This document shows, in pieces, positions 1-9,159 of a stretch of DNA of 64,000 nucleotides (the first letter of the stretch is position 1; each line of letters starts with the position of its first letter). Under the pieces are notes generated by a model. The model saw only the letters and a program-made list of their open reading frames with translations. It was not told where the DNA came from and made no database searches. A program made the translations under genes and the position numbers. The stretch is from Streptomyces neyagawaensis (GTDB lineage Bacteria; Actinomycetota; Actinomycetes; Streptomycetales; Streptomycetaceae): the NCBI RefSeq assembly GCF_023516595.1, contig NZ_JAMGBG010000034.1:1-64000 (forward strand). Direction: 5' to 3'.

Positions 1-2865
1 CCCTCGCCCGACGCCGCTACCGGTGACATGAGCGAGGGCCAGCCCACCGGGCGCCGTCGTCGTGCGCTGGCCAAGGCGGAGGAGCGGGCCGCCGCCGAGC
101 CCGCCGGGCGTGCCGTCTTCGCGCTGCCGCCGGCCGAGGCCGACCGTGGCCCCGAGTACGCGCAGAACGCCGGGCTCGGTCCGGTGCCGGTGCCCGCGGC
201 GCCGGGCGTGCCGGGGACGCCGGGTGCGCCGGGTGCGCCGGGTGCGCCTGCCGGAGCTGTGGCCGTGCCTTCGGTGCCCGCACAGGGGGCGCAGGGCGCC
301 CCGGGGGCCCCGGGAGCAGAGGCGTACGACGGTGAGGGCGGCCAGGGAGCCGTGGCGGCCGGGGGGATGGTGCCCGCCGGTGGGGCCGGCCTGCCTGGAG
401 GAGGCGCCGCGCTGCCCGCCGGAGGGGTCGTACCGCCTGGTGGGGCCGTACCCGCCGGTGGGCCTGTACCGATGATGGGGGCTGCGCCTGGCGGAGGACC
501 GGTCCCTGCCGCTGGGCCCGTGCCCGCCGGGCAGCCGATGCCGGGGCCCGTGCCGCCCGGGGGGATGGTCCCCGCCTGGGGCCCGGTTCCCGTGCCGGGG
601 GCTCCCGCCGCTGGTGCGGACGACGGGCGCCATGACGCCGCGCTGCACAACCCGGCGGACGACCACACCCCGCCGCAGCCGCACCCCCTGCCCACGCCGA
701 CCGGCCGCCGCCGCGCCGTCCGCCCCGCCGCACAGCAGGGCGACGCCGGGGCCCAGGTCGCCGCCGGGCAGCAGCCGGTGCCTGTCCAGGTTCCCCCGGG
801 TCAGGGCATCCCTCCGCAGATGGTTCCCGGTCAGCCGGTGCCCGCGCAGGGTGCCTCAGCACCACAGCCGGTGCCCGCACAGGGCGTCCCGGCACCGCAG
901 CCCGTCCCCGCGCAGGGTGTCCCCATGGCGGCCGCCCCGGCGCAGGCCGTGGCTCCCGGTCAGCCCGTCCCCGCCCAGGGTCTGCCGGGCGCCCCACAGC
1001 CGGTACCCGCTCAGGGGGTTCCCGGGGCCGCTGCTCAAGCCGCTGCCGCACAGGCCGGTGCCGTACCGCCGCAGGGGGTCGCCGGTCCGGCTCAGCAGGT
1101 GCCCGCCCAAGCCGTCGCCCCCGGCCAGCCCGTCGGTGGCGCGGCACCGGCGCCCGGTCAGCCCGTCGGCGCTCCCGGTGCGGGCGCGCAGCCCGTGCCC
1201 GGCCAGGGTGTCCCCGGGGCCGCCGAGCAGGTCGCTGCCGTACCGGCGCAAGGTGTCCCCCAACAGGGCGCTGCCGTACCGGCCCAGGGTGCCCCCCAGC
1301 AGGTGGCCGCGCCGGGACAGCCCGGCGCCGCGCAGGGTGCCGTACCGGGTGCTCAGGGTGCCCCTCAGCCGGTGCAGGCCCAAGGCGTGCCCGGCGGTGT
1401 CCAACCCGCCCCCGCCCAAGCCGCGACTCAGCCTCAGGCCACGCCGCAGGCGCAGCCCCAGTCCTGGCCCGACCCCGGTCATCACACCTCCGGCGCGGGT
1501 GTCCCCGTGACCGGTGCGCAGGCCCCCTTGCCTCCGCAGTCGACGCCGTCGTCGGGGACCCCGCTGCCGCCGGAGCGTGCCGTGCAGCAGCAGCCTCGTG
1601 CCGCGCAGCCGCTGCCCGCCGAGGCCGCGCCGACCGCCGGGCCCGTCGCCTCGCTCGACCCCAACTCGACCCAGGGCCGGGCGATCAGCGTGCGGACACT
1701 CGGCCAGGGGGTACCGTTCGCCCGCCAGGGCGCCCCCCAGGCGCAGGGTCAGCCGCAGCCGGGGTCCACCCCCGCTCCGAACCAGCCCGGCGGTTCCGGT
1801 CGGCGCCGCAAGCTCGGTACGCCGCCCGAACCCGCCGGTGACCGCCCCGAGTCGGCCGCGCGGCCCCACCCGCAGCCCGGACAGGCCAAGGGCAACGGCA
1901 GTGGGCAGACCCCGCTGCCCGCTCAACCGGGCCAGCCCTCACTGGCCGGACAGGTGCCGCTGCCGCCGCAGCCCTCCCTCGCCGGGCAGTCCCGGCTGGT
2001 GGGCAACACCGACGGGGCCGGGCGCTCGTACGCCATAGGGGCCCCGGACGAGAACGCGGACGAAGGGCCCGAGCCGCTGGACGGGCCCGGCGGGGCGGTG
2101 GAGGTTCCCGACCGGCCCCAGCCGCAGCCGATGGACGACGAGTTGCCGCCGGAGCCGCTGGACAACCCGCGCCGGCTGCTTGTGTGGCCCGCTCCGGACG
2201 TGCCCACCCACCAGGCGCTCAGCGAGCGCGGCTACCGGCCCGTCATCGTGAACTCGCGTGAGGACGTCGACGCGCAGATCGCCGCGTATCCGGCCGCCCT
2301 CTTCGTCGACCCGCTCACCGGTCCCATCACGCGTACGGCCCTTCAGTCGCTGCGCCAGGCCGCGGTGGCCGCCGAGGTCCCCGTGCTCGTCACGGCGGGG
2401 CTCGGCCAGGCGACACGTGACGCGGCGTACGGGGCCGACCCGGCCATCCTGCTGAAGGCGCTCGCGCCGCGTGACTCCGAGCAGCATCCGCCGAGGGTCC
2501 TGCTGATCGAGGAGCACGCGGAGATCGCGCTCGCCCTGACCGCCACGCTGGAACGGCGGGGCATGCAGGTCGCGCGGGCCGCGTCCGACGCGGACGCCGT
2601 CACGCTCGCCGCGCAGATGCGCCCCAACCTCGTGGTGATGGATCTGCTCCAGGTCCACCGGCACCAGGCCGGGATCATCGACTGGCTGCGGACGAACGGG
2701 CAGTTGAACCGCACCCCGCTCGTCGTCTACACCACCGCCGTCGACCAGGCCGAACTCCCGCGCCTCGCCTCGGGCGAGACCGTTCTGTTCCTCGCCGAAC
2801 GCTCGACGAGCCCGGACGTCCAGACCCGCATCGTGGACCTCCTGGCCCGCATCGGCACGAACTGA
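1..2865 (+). CDS. Pro/Gln/Ala-rich protein with two C-terminal receiver-like domains (5' end open)
   Basis: Residues about 30-700 (counted from the ATG at 28) are low-complexity Pro/Gln/Ala/Gly sequence with recurrent PVPAQG-type units. The last 230 residues hold two tandem receiver-like folds: about 715-810 (Asp in LFVDPLTGP, Thr in PVLVTAG) and about 823-945 (acidic pair in VLLIEEH, acceptor-like Asp in VVMDLL, Thr in VVYTTA). The conserved Lys of true receivers is not seen in the second, where FLAERS stands in its place, so it may be a pseudo-receiver. The reading frame is open to base 1 and the ATG at 28 lacks a convincing ribosome site. The gene may therefore start upstream, possibly as a long hybrid histidine kinase tail; that is inference. 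It is convergent with the next gene. Confidence 0.75.
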   Translation, partial: PSPDAATGDMSEGQPTGRRRRALAKAEERAAAEPAGRAVFALPPAEADRGPEYAQNAGLGPVPVPAAPGVPGTPGAPGAPGAPAGAVAVPSVPAQGAQGAPGAPGAEAYDGEGGQGAVAAGGMVPAGGAGLPGGGAALPAGGVVPPGGAVPAGGPVPMMGAAPGGGPVPAAGPVPAGQPMPGPVPPGGMVPAWGPVPVPGAPAAGADDGRHDAALHNPADDHTPPQPHPLPTPTGRRRAVRPAAQQGDAGAQVAAGQQPVPVQVPPGQGIPPQMVPGQPVPAQGASAPQPVPAQGVPAPQPVPAQGVPMAAAPAQAVAPGQPVPAQGLPGAPQPVPAQGVPGAAAQAAAAQAGAVPPQGVAGPAQQVPAQAVAPGQPVGGAAPAPGQPVGAPGAGAQPVPGQGVPGAAEQVAAVPAQGVPQQGAAVPAQGAPQQVAAPGQPGAAQGAVPGAQGAPQPVQAQGVPGGVQPAPAQAATQPQATPQAQPQSWPDPGHHTSGAGVPVTGAQAPLPPQSTPSSGTPLPPERAVQQQPRAAQPLPAEAAPTAGPVASLDPNSTQGRAISVRTLGQGVPFARQGAPQAQGQPQPGSTPAPNQPGGSGRRRKLGTPPEPAGDRPESAARPHPQPGQAKGNGSGQTPLPAQPGQPSLAGQVPLPPQPSLAGQSRLVGNTDGAGRSYAIGAPDENADEGPEPLDGPGGAVEVPDRPQPQPMDDELPPEPLDNPRRLLVWPAPDVPTHQALSERGYRPVIVNSREDVDAQIAAYPAALFVDPLTGPITRTALQSLRQAAVAAEVPVLVTAGLGQATRDAAYGADPAILLKALAPRDSEQHPPRVLLIEEHAEIALALTATLERRGMQVARAASDADAVTLAAQMRPNLVVMDLLQVHRHQAGIIDWLRTNGQLNRTPLVVYTTAVDQAELPRLASGETVLFLAERSTSPDVQTRIVDLLARIGTN

Positions 2866-2881
2866 GGCCGCCGACCACAGC

Positions 2882-2919
2882 ACTTGGGGCACTGTTTCAC
2901 GTGAAACAGTGCCCCAAGT
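2882..2919. promoter_or_regulatory. parS: parS site within a 38-bp perfect palindrome
   Basis: Bases 2893-2908 read TGTTTCACGTGAAACA, the consensus centromere-like site bound by ParB. The symmetry continues outward without mismatch to 2882 and 2919, giving 19-base arms. It lies between two convergent genes (stops at 2865 and 2996). The long palindrome could also act as a bidirectional terminator, as inference. In Streptomyces, ParB loaded at parS sites near oriC helps segregate chromosomes during sporulation. Confidence 0.9.
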
Positions 2920-2955
2920 CGTGCAAGTCTTCTCAGCCGGCCAGACGCCGGACCC

Positions 2956-2995
2956 TCAGATCCGCGTCACGTCCCTCAGATCCGCGTCACGTCCC

Positions 2996-3011
<16 letters not shown>
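2956..3011. repeat. Three tandem 20-bp repeats at a gene 3' end
   Basis: A 20-bp unit (TCAGATCCGCGTCACGTCCC type) is repeated at 2956 and 2976, then partly from 2996, where it forms the last codons and stop of the acyl-CoA synthetase. The two downstream copies repeat the gene's own end, as if the terminal codons had been duplicated by slippage. Confidence 0.8.
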
Positions 3012-4654
<1,643 letters not shown>

Positions 4655-4712
4655 GGCGTCCTCCCGGGGCGGCTCTGCCTACGCGGTGGTAACGGTTGCG
4701 CTGATTCTGCTC

Positions 4713-4730
4713 ACATACCGCGCGGTATGT
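4713..4730. promoter_or_regulatory. Perfect 18-bp palindrome, likely TetR-family operator
   Basis: ACATACCGCGCGGTATGT is a perfect inverted repeat 59 bp upstream of the acyl-CoA synthetase start. Its ACC-centre-GGT layout is typical of TetR/FadR-type operators that control fatty-acid genes in actinobacteria. No regulator gene is adjacent in this window. Confidence 0.6.
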
Positions 4731-4810
4731 CACTAGGTGCCGGGATGATCGATCAGAGAGCGTTACCTGAGGAGCTTGATCGCAGCCGCATGCCAGTGCC
4801 AACGATCGGG

Positions 4811-5389
4811 CTAGCGGACGGGTTCCAGTTCCGGGTCTTCGCGGAGCTTGCTGAGCGCGCGGGACACCGCGGACTTCACCGTGCCCACCGAGACGCCGAG
4901 GACCTCGGCCGTCTGCACCTCGCTGAGATCCTCGTAGTACCTCAGGACCACCATCGCCCGCTGGCGGGCCGGCAGCTTCATGATCGCCCGCCACATCGCG
5001 TCGTGCAGCGCCTGCTGTTCGGCCGGGTCCGGCGTGTGGACGCCGTCCGGCTCGGGCAGCTCCTCGCACGCGAACTCGTCCACCTTGCGCTTGCGCCACT
5101 GGGACGTCCGCGTGTTCAGCAGCGCCCGCCGCACATACCCGTCGAGCGCCCGGTGGTCCTCGATCCGCTCCCAGGCGACGTACGTCTTGGCCAGCGCGGT
5201 CTGCAGCAGATCCTCGGCGTCGCTCGGGTTCGCCGTCAGTGACCGGGCGGTCCGCAGCAGCAGCGGCTGGCGGGCCTTCACGTACGCCGAGAACGACGGG
5301 TACGACAGGGTCACCAGGGGCGGGGTCGGCCGGGTCCGCGTCGCCGGTACAGCGGCGTTCGAAGCGCTGGTGCAGACGAGTGTGGTCAT
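4811..5389 (-). CDS. ECF RNA polymerase sigma factor, SigE-like
   Basis: 192 residues. Region 2 (FSAYVKARQPLLLRTARSL ... SDAEDLLQTALAKTYVAWERI) binds the -10 element and core polymerase. Region 4 (LPARQRAMVVLRYYEDLSEVQTAEVLGVSVGTVKS) carries the helix-turn-helix for the -35 element. A short acidic linker (EELPEPDGVHTPDPAE) joins them. It matches the actinobacterial SigE-family of 160-200-residue ECF factors. The ATG at 5389 gives a slightly long N-terminus of about 25 residues before region 2. No anti-sigma factor lies next to it, so the trigger is unknown. Confidence 0.88.
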   Translation of the reverse strand: MTTLVCTSASNAAVPATRTRPTPPLVTLSYPSFSAYVKARQPLLLRTARSLTANPSDAEDLLQTALAKTYVAWERIEDHRALDGYVRRALLNTRTSQWRKRKVDEFACEELPEPDGVHTPDPAEQQALHDAMWRAIMKLPARQRAMVVLRYYEDLSEVQTAEVLGVSVGTVKSAVSRALSKLREDPELEPVR

Positions 5390-5587
5390 GGCTCCACGCT
5401 AGGAGCGGGCCCGCCCCGGCGGATCGGCCGCAGGTCCCGAAGACGAATCCCCCTCAGGTTGTAGGAGTGGGGCAGACCCCACCTACTGGAGGTGGATGAA
5501 CGGCCCCCATCCACTGAGGGTGTACCCCTGAGGAACGCCTGCCCGGACCGTACGGGTACGGGGTCGTCGCCGCCCTCACCCGCCCGT

Positions 5588-5626
5588 GCCCGGAGCACCG
5601 GCCCGGAGCACCGGCCCGGAGCACCG
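5588..5626. repeat. Three tandem 13-bp repeats
   Basis: GCCCGGAGCACCG occurs three times without interruption in the gap between the sigma factor and the thiolase-like gene. No coding sequence is supported in this 270-bp gap. Slippage array; function unknown. Confidence 0.7.
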
Positions 5627-5658
5627 GCCCCGAGGGCGTGGCCCCCACCCACCGGCCC

Positions 5659-6825
5659 TCACCCGCCCGTGCCCAGTACCAGGCCCGAGGTCGGTACTCC
5701 GGTGCCCGCGGTGACCAGGACGTGTTCCGTGCCGGCGATCTGGTTGACCGCGGTGCCCCGAAGCTGCCGTACCGCCTCCGCGATGCCGTTCATGCCGTGC
5801 AGATACGCCTCGCCGAGCTGGCCGCCGTGCGTGTTCAGCGGGAGGCGTTCCTCCGCGACGTAGTCGGCCGCCTCCCCGGCCGCGCAGAACCCGAACTCCT
5901 CCAGCTGCATCAGCACGAACGGCGTGAAGTGGTCGTAGAGGATGCCCACGTCGATGTCGCCCGGCCCGAGCCCGGAGGTCCGCCACAGCTGGCGCGCGAC
6001 GACGCCCATCTCGGGCAGCCCCGTCAGATCGGCGCCGTAGAAGCTCGTCATCTGCTCCTGGGCCCGGCCGGCACCCTGCGCCGCGGCGACGATCACCGCG
6101 GGCGGCTTCGGCAGGTCCCGCGCCCGTTCCACCGACGTCACGACGAGGGCCTGGCCGCCGTCCGTCTCCTGGCAGCAGTCGAGCAGCCGCAGCGGCTCGA
6201 CGATCCACCGGGAGGCGGCGTGCTCGGCGAGTGTGATGGGGCGCCCGTGGAAGTACGCCGCCGGGTTCGTGGCCGCGTACTTGCGGTCCACCACCGCCAC
6301 GTGCCCGAACGCCTCCGGGGTCAGCCCGTAGGTGTGGAGGTACCGCTGCGCCGCCATCGCCACCCAGGACGCGGGGGTGAGCAGCCCGAACGGCAGGGTC
6401 CAGCCGAGTGCCGTCCCCTCCGCCGACGGCTCGCGGTGCCGCACGCCGGCCCCGAACCGCCGCCCCGACCGCTCGTTGAACGCGCGGTAGCAGACCACGA
6501 CATCCGCGATGCCCGTCGCGACGGCGAGCGCCGCCTGCTGCACCGTCGCGCACGCCGCCCCGCCGCCGTAGTGGACGCGGGAGAAGAAGGACAGCTCCCC
6601 GATGCCGGCGGCCTGCGCGACCGTGATCTCCGGGCTCGTGTCCATCGTGAACGTCACCAGCCCGTCCACGTCCGCGGGCGTCAGCCCCGCGTCGTCCAGG
6701 GCGGCCCGCACCGCCTCCACGGCCAGCCGCAGCTCGCTGCGCCCCGAGTCCTTGGAGAAGTCGGTGGCCCCGATCCCGACGACGGCGGCCCGCCCGCCGA
6801 GCCGGTCCTTCACCCGCACGCTCAT
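5659..6825 (-). CDS. Thiolase-like lipid-transfer protein (Ltp2-type aldolase)
   Basis: 388 residues of the SCP2-thiolase-like fold (AVVGIGATDFSKDSGRS at the N-terminus, HTPF-like DHFTPFVLMQLEEFGFC, NTHGGQLGEAYLHGMN near the C-terminus). It is the third gene of an operon whose first two products look like ChsH2 and ChsH1. In Mycobacterium tuberculosis the order Rv3542c-Rv3541c-Rv3540c (ChsH2, ChsH1, Ltp2) is the same, and Ltp2 (386 residues) removes propionyl-CoA in a retro-aldol step of cholesterol side-chain degradation. The start at 6825 overlaps the previous stop by four bases (ATGA), so translation is probably coupled. Steroid function here is inferred from gene order and family. Confidence 0.85.
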   Translation of the reverse strand: MSVRVKDRLGGRAAVVGIGATDFSKDSGRSELRLAVEAVRAALDDAGLTPADVDGLVTFTMDTSPEITVAQAAGIGELSFFSRVHYGGGAACATVQQAALAVATGIADVVVCYRAFNERSGRRFGAGVRHREPSAEGTALGWTLPFGLLTPASWVAMAAQRYLHTYGLTPEAFGHVAVVDRKYAATNPAAYFHGRPITLAEHAASRWIVEPLRLLDCCQETDGGQALVVTSVERARDLPKPPAVIVAAAQGAGRAQEQMTSFYGADLTGLPEMGVVARQLWRTSGLGPGDIDVGILYDHFTPFVLMQLEEFGFCAAGEAADYVAEERLPLNTHGGQLGEAYLHGMNGIAEAVRQLRGTAVNQIAGTEHVLVTAGTGVPTSGLVLGTGG

Positions 6826-7238
6826 ACGACACCCTCCGCCGGGCTTACGACGCCCTCCGCCGGGACGGTGACGGTGACCGTCCCCGTGACATGTCGGCCG
6901 ATCCCGTTCTCCCCCACGATCTTCACGGTGGCCGTGTCCCCGTCGACCTCCTCGACCGTGCCGGACAACACCATCGTGTCGCCGGGGTAGTTGGGCGCGC
7001 CGAGCCGGATGGCGACCCTGCGCAGGACGGCACGTGGGCCGAAGCAGTCGGTGACGTACCGTCCGACCAGCCCGTTCGTCGTCAGGATGTTCATGAAGAC
7101 GTCGGGCGATCCGCGCCGCCGCGCCAGCTCGGGATCGTGGTGCACGTCCTGGTAGTCGCGCGAGGCGATGGCTCCGGCGACCACGAGGGTCCGGGTGATC
7201 GGGATCCGCAGCGGAGGAAGCCCGTCCCCGGCCCTCAT
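6822..7238 (-). CDS. MaoC-family dehydratase small subunit (ChsH1-like)
   Basis: 138-residue single hot-dog domain protein. The hydratase-type signature is seen as SRDYQDVHHDPELARRRG (catalytic Asp and His of R-specific enoyl-CoA hydratases), followed by FMNILTTNGLVGRYVTDCFG. In the ChsH1-ChsH2 heterocomplex the catalytic residues lie in the small subunit, and that pattern fits here. Start at 7238 overlaps the upstream stop as ATGA; the 3' end overlaps the next gene likewise. The C-terminus ends in a short duplication (PAEGVVSPAEGVV), which is also visible as a DNA repeat and may be recent. Confidence 0.85.
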   Translation of the reverse strand: MRAGDGLPPLRIPITRTLVVAGAIASRDYQDVHHDPELARRRGSPDVFMNILTTNGLVGRYVTDCFGPRAVLRRVAIRLGAPNYPGDTMVLSGTVEEVDGDTATVKIVGENGIGRHVTGTVTVTVPAEGVVSPAEGVV

Positions 7239-8149
7239 GCCCGCACCCCTTCCTCCGCACGGAACACGGGCAACTCCAACTCCTCGTCGTACCGCACGAA
7301 GGCGAGCCGTACGGGCATGCCGATGCGCACCTTGTCGTACGGCACCCCGATGACGTTGCTGATCATCCGTACGCCCTCTGCGAGTTCGATCAGGCCGACG
7401 GCGTAGGGGGGATCGAAGGCCGGGAAGGGCGGGTGGTGCATGACGACGTACGAGTGGACGGTGCCCTCGCCGCTCGCCTCGACGGTGTCCCACTCGGGCG
7501 AGCCGCATGCGTTGCACCCCGGCAGCCAGGGGAAACGCAGCGTGCCGCATCCGGTGCAGCGCTGGATGAGGAGGCGGTGCCGTGCGACGCCCTCCCAGAA
7601 GCCGGCGTTGTCGCGGTTGACGACGGGGCGGGGGCGGCGCGGGGGCGGGTCCTGTGGCGGGGCCGCGGCGCGGGGCGCGTACTTGAGGATCCGGAAGCGA
7701 TGGGTACCGGCGAGTTCGCCGCCGACGCGGACGTCCATGCGGGTGGTGACGAAGTACCCGGTGCCGAGTTTGGTGGTCTTCCGGTCCGACACCGACTCGA
7801 TGACCGAGTCGAAGCTGATCTCGTCCCCGGGGCGCAGCGCCCGCAGATACTCCTGCTCGCAGTCGGTGGCGACGACGGAGGTGTACCCGGCGCCGTCGAG
7901 GAGGGCGAGGAGTTCCTCGTACGCCGATGAACGCGTCTCGTGTCCGCTCAGCCCGCCCATCGTCCACACCTGGAGCATGGTGGGCGGCGCGATCGCGTCG
8001 GGTCCGGTGTACGCGGGGTTGGTGTCGCCCATGGCCTCGCACCAGTGCCGGATCATGGGCGAGTTGACGGGGTCCTTGCCGAGGCCACCGCGTACGGCGG
8101 GGCGCCCCTCGTAGACCTTGAGTCGCACGGACAGATCCTCGACCACCAC
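7235..8149 (-). CDS. MaoC N-terminal/DUF35 OB-fold fusion (ChsH2-like)
   Basis: 304 residues. The N-terminal half (to about 165) is a MaoC-like hot-dog domain (CEAMGDTNPAYTGPDAIAPPTML). The C-terminal half is DUF35: a rubredoxin-like zinc ribbon with CTGCG and CNACGS motifs, then an OB-fold. ChsH2 of M. tuberculosis has this two-domain layout and about the same length; its DUF35 domain docks the Ltp2 aldolase. Two consecutive GTG codons at 8149 and 8146 are possible starts, with a GGAGGGGG run upstream. First gene of the operon, and a palindrome at 8172-8188 lies just ahead of it. Whether the physiological substrate is a steroid is not visible. Confidence 0.85.
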   Translation of the reverse strand: MVVEDLSVRLKVYEGRPAVRGGLGKDPVNSPMIRHWCEAMGDTNPAYTGPDAIAPPTMLQVWTMGGLSGHETRSSAYEELLALLDGAGYTSVVATDCEQEYLRALRPGDEISFDSVIESVSDRKTTKLGTGYFVTTRMDVRVGGELAGTHRFRILKYAPRAAAPPQDPPPRRPRPVVNRDNAGFWEGVARHRLLIQRCTGCGTLRFPWLPGCNACGSPEWDTVEASGEGTVHSYVVMHHPPFPAFDPPYAVGLIELAEGVRMISNVIGVPYDKVRIGMPVRLAFVRYDEELELPVFRAEEGVRA

Positions 8150-8171
8150 GCCACGGCCCCCTCCGGAGGTT

Positions 8172-8188
8172 TCTGACTACCCGTCAGA
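8172..8188. promoter_or_regulatory. Inverted repeat upstream of the ChsH-like operon
   Basis: TCTGACTACCCGTCAGA has perfect six-base arms with a five-base centre, 23 bp before the first start of the operon. Position and size suggest a repressor operator, possibly TetR family. It differs from the palindrome at 4713. Confidence 0.5.
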
Positions 8189-8392
8189 TTGAAGGAAGGG
8201 GTGGGGGAACTGTCAATACGCCGGCGCGGCGGCGAGGAGACTCCGCGCCGATCCGGTTGCGCGGGTGCACGGCGGCGCGGGGGCGCGGGGGCACGGAGGC
8301 GCGGGTGCGCGGGTGCGCAGCGGCGCGGGGCACGGAAGCGCGGCGGCGCGGAAGCAACGGACCGTCCGGCCGCATCCATATATGACGTCAAA

Positions 8393-8430
8393 CGCCTGTG
8401 CGGCGGCACCGAAGTACCGCCGCACAGGCG
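8393..8430 (-). terminator. Strong hairpin terminator
   Basis: Fourteen-base perfect arms (CGCCTGTGCGGCGG and its complement) around a ten-base loop, located 79 bp beyond the stop of the secreted small protein at 8509-8814. No T-run, as usual for Streptomyces. The interval 8190-8380 between this and the ChsH-like operon is GCGCGG-rich simple sequence with no supported gene. Confidence 0.7.
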
Positions 8431-8508
8431 CACCACACCCCACAAACATGTCCCACACCCGGGGAGGCGGCCCCTGAGCCACGAGGCCCGGACCCGCCCC
8501 CCGTCGGC

Positions 8509-8814
8509 TCACCAGATGGCGGTGAAGCCGAGGACGGCGTTGTTCTGGTCGAGGGCCGTGAGGCCGGAGCCGTTGACCTGTGCCGTGTTGTTCTGGTTCG
8601 AGGTGCCGGACCCGACGGCCTGCTGCTGCGAGGTGGACGAGTTGCCGCTGTCGTCCCCTCCGACCCCGCTGCCGAGGATTCCGCCGTTGGCCGCGTTCGA
8701 TCCGTTGTCCGCGCCGACACCGCTGCCGGCCGCCGCGGCACCGCCGAAGAGAGCGACGGCGAGCCGCAGGGCCGAGACGGCGGCCAGAACGCGGGCAGCA
8801 CGGATGCCTGCCAT
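8509..8814 (-). CDS. Small secreted Asn/Ser/Gly-rich protein
   Basis: 101 residues. The N-terminus (MAGIRAARVLAAVSALRLA then VALFGGAAAAGS) is a signal peptide with a likely cut after the Ala run. The mature part is rich in Asn, Ser, Gly and Gln (STSQQQAVGSG, SNQNNTAQVNG) and ends in a hydrophobic GFTAIW. The start at 8814 is chosen for the GGAGGAC ribosome site six bases ahead; an in-frame ATG further upstream has no such support. Chaplin or rodlin motifs are not seen, and no Cys is present. Possibly a surface or spore-coat protein, as inference. Confidence 0.7.
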   Translation of the reverse strand: MAGIRAARVLAAVSALRLAVALFGGAAAAGSGVGADNGSNAANGGILGSGVGGDDSGNSSTSQQQAVGSGTSNQNNTAQVNGSGLTALDQNNAVLGFTAIW

Positions 8815-9159
8815 GCATGTCCTCCAGGACGTTCCCAAGTACGAGGCGCGCCGGTGCGGTTGGCCGACCGCTCCGGTGCTGGTCATCGACGTTGCGCAAC
8901 CAGAGTTGCCCACCGAATCCCCGGCGAACCACCCCGGAAGCCCCCATTCCCCCTCAAGCGTGAGGACTTGTCGATAAACGCTCTTGGATCAAGGAACCCC
9001 CAGCTCAGCATGGGGATGGCCACCCAGACCCCCTCAAGATCAAGCGGGGCAAGGGCCGAAGCGTCGCGACATACGCCCTGCCGCCGGCCGAGGAGACGGC
9101 CGAGCACCCATACCCCGAACCCTCTTCCCTTTATCGAACGTACGTACGAACATAGAGGC
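8815..9159. other. Divergent intergenic region
   Basis: Separates the divergent secreted-protein gene and the primase-polymerase gene. I see no gene here. A short CGTACGTACG palindrome lies at about 9139-9148, just before the primase-polymerase start. Confidence 0.5.
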
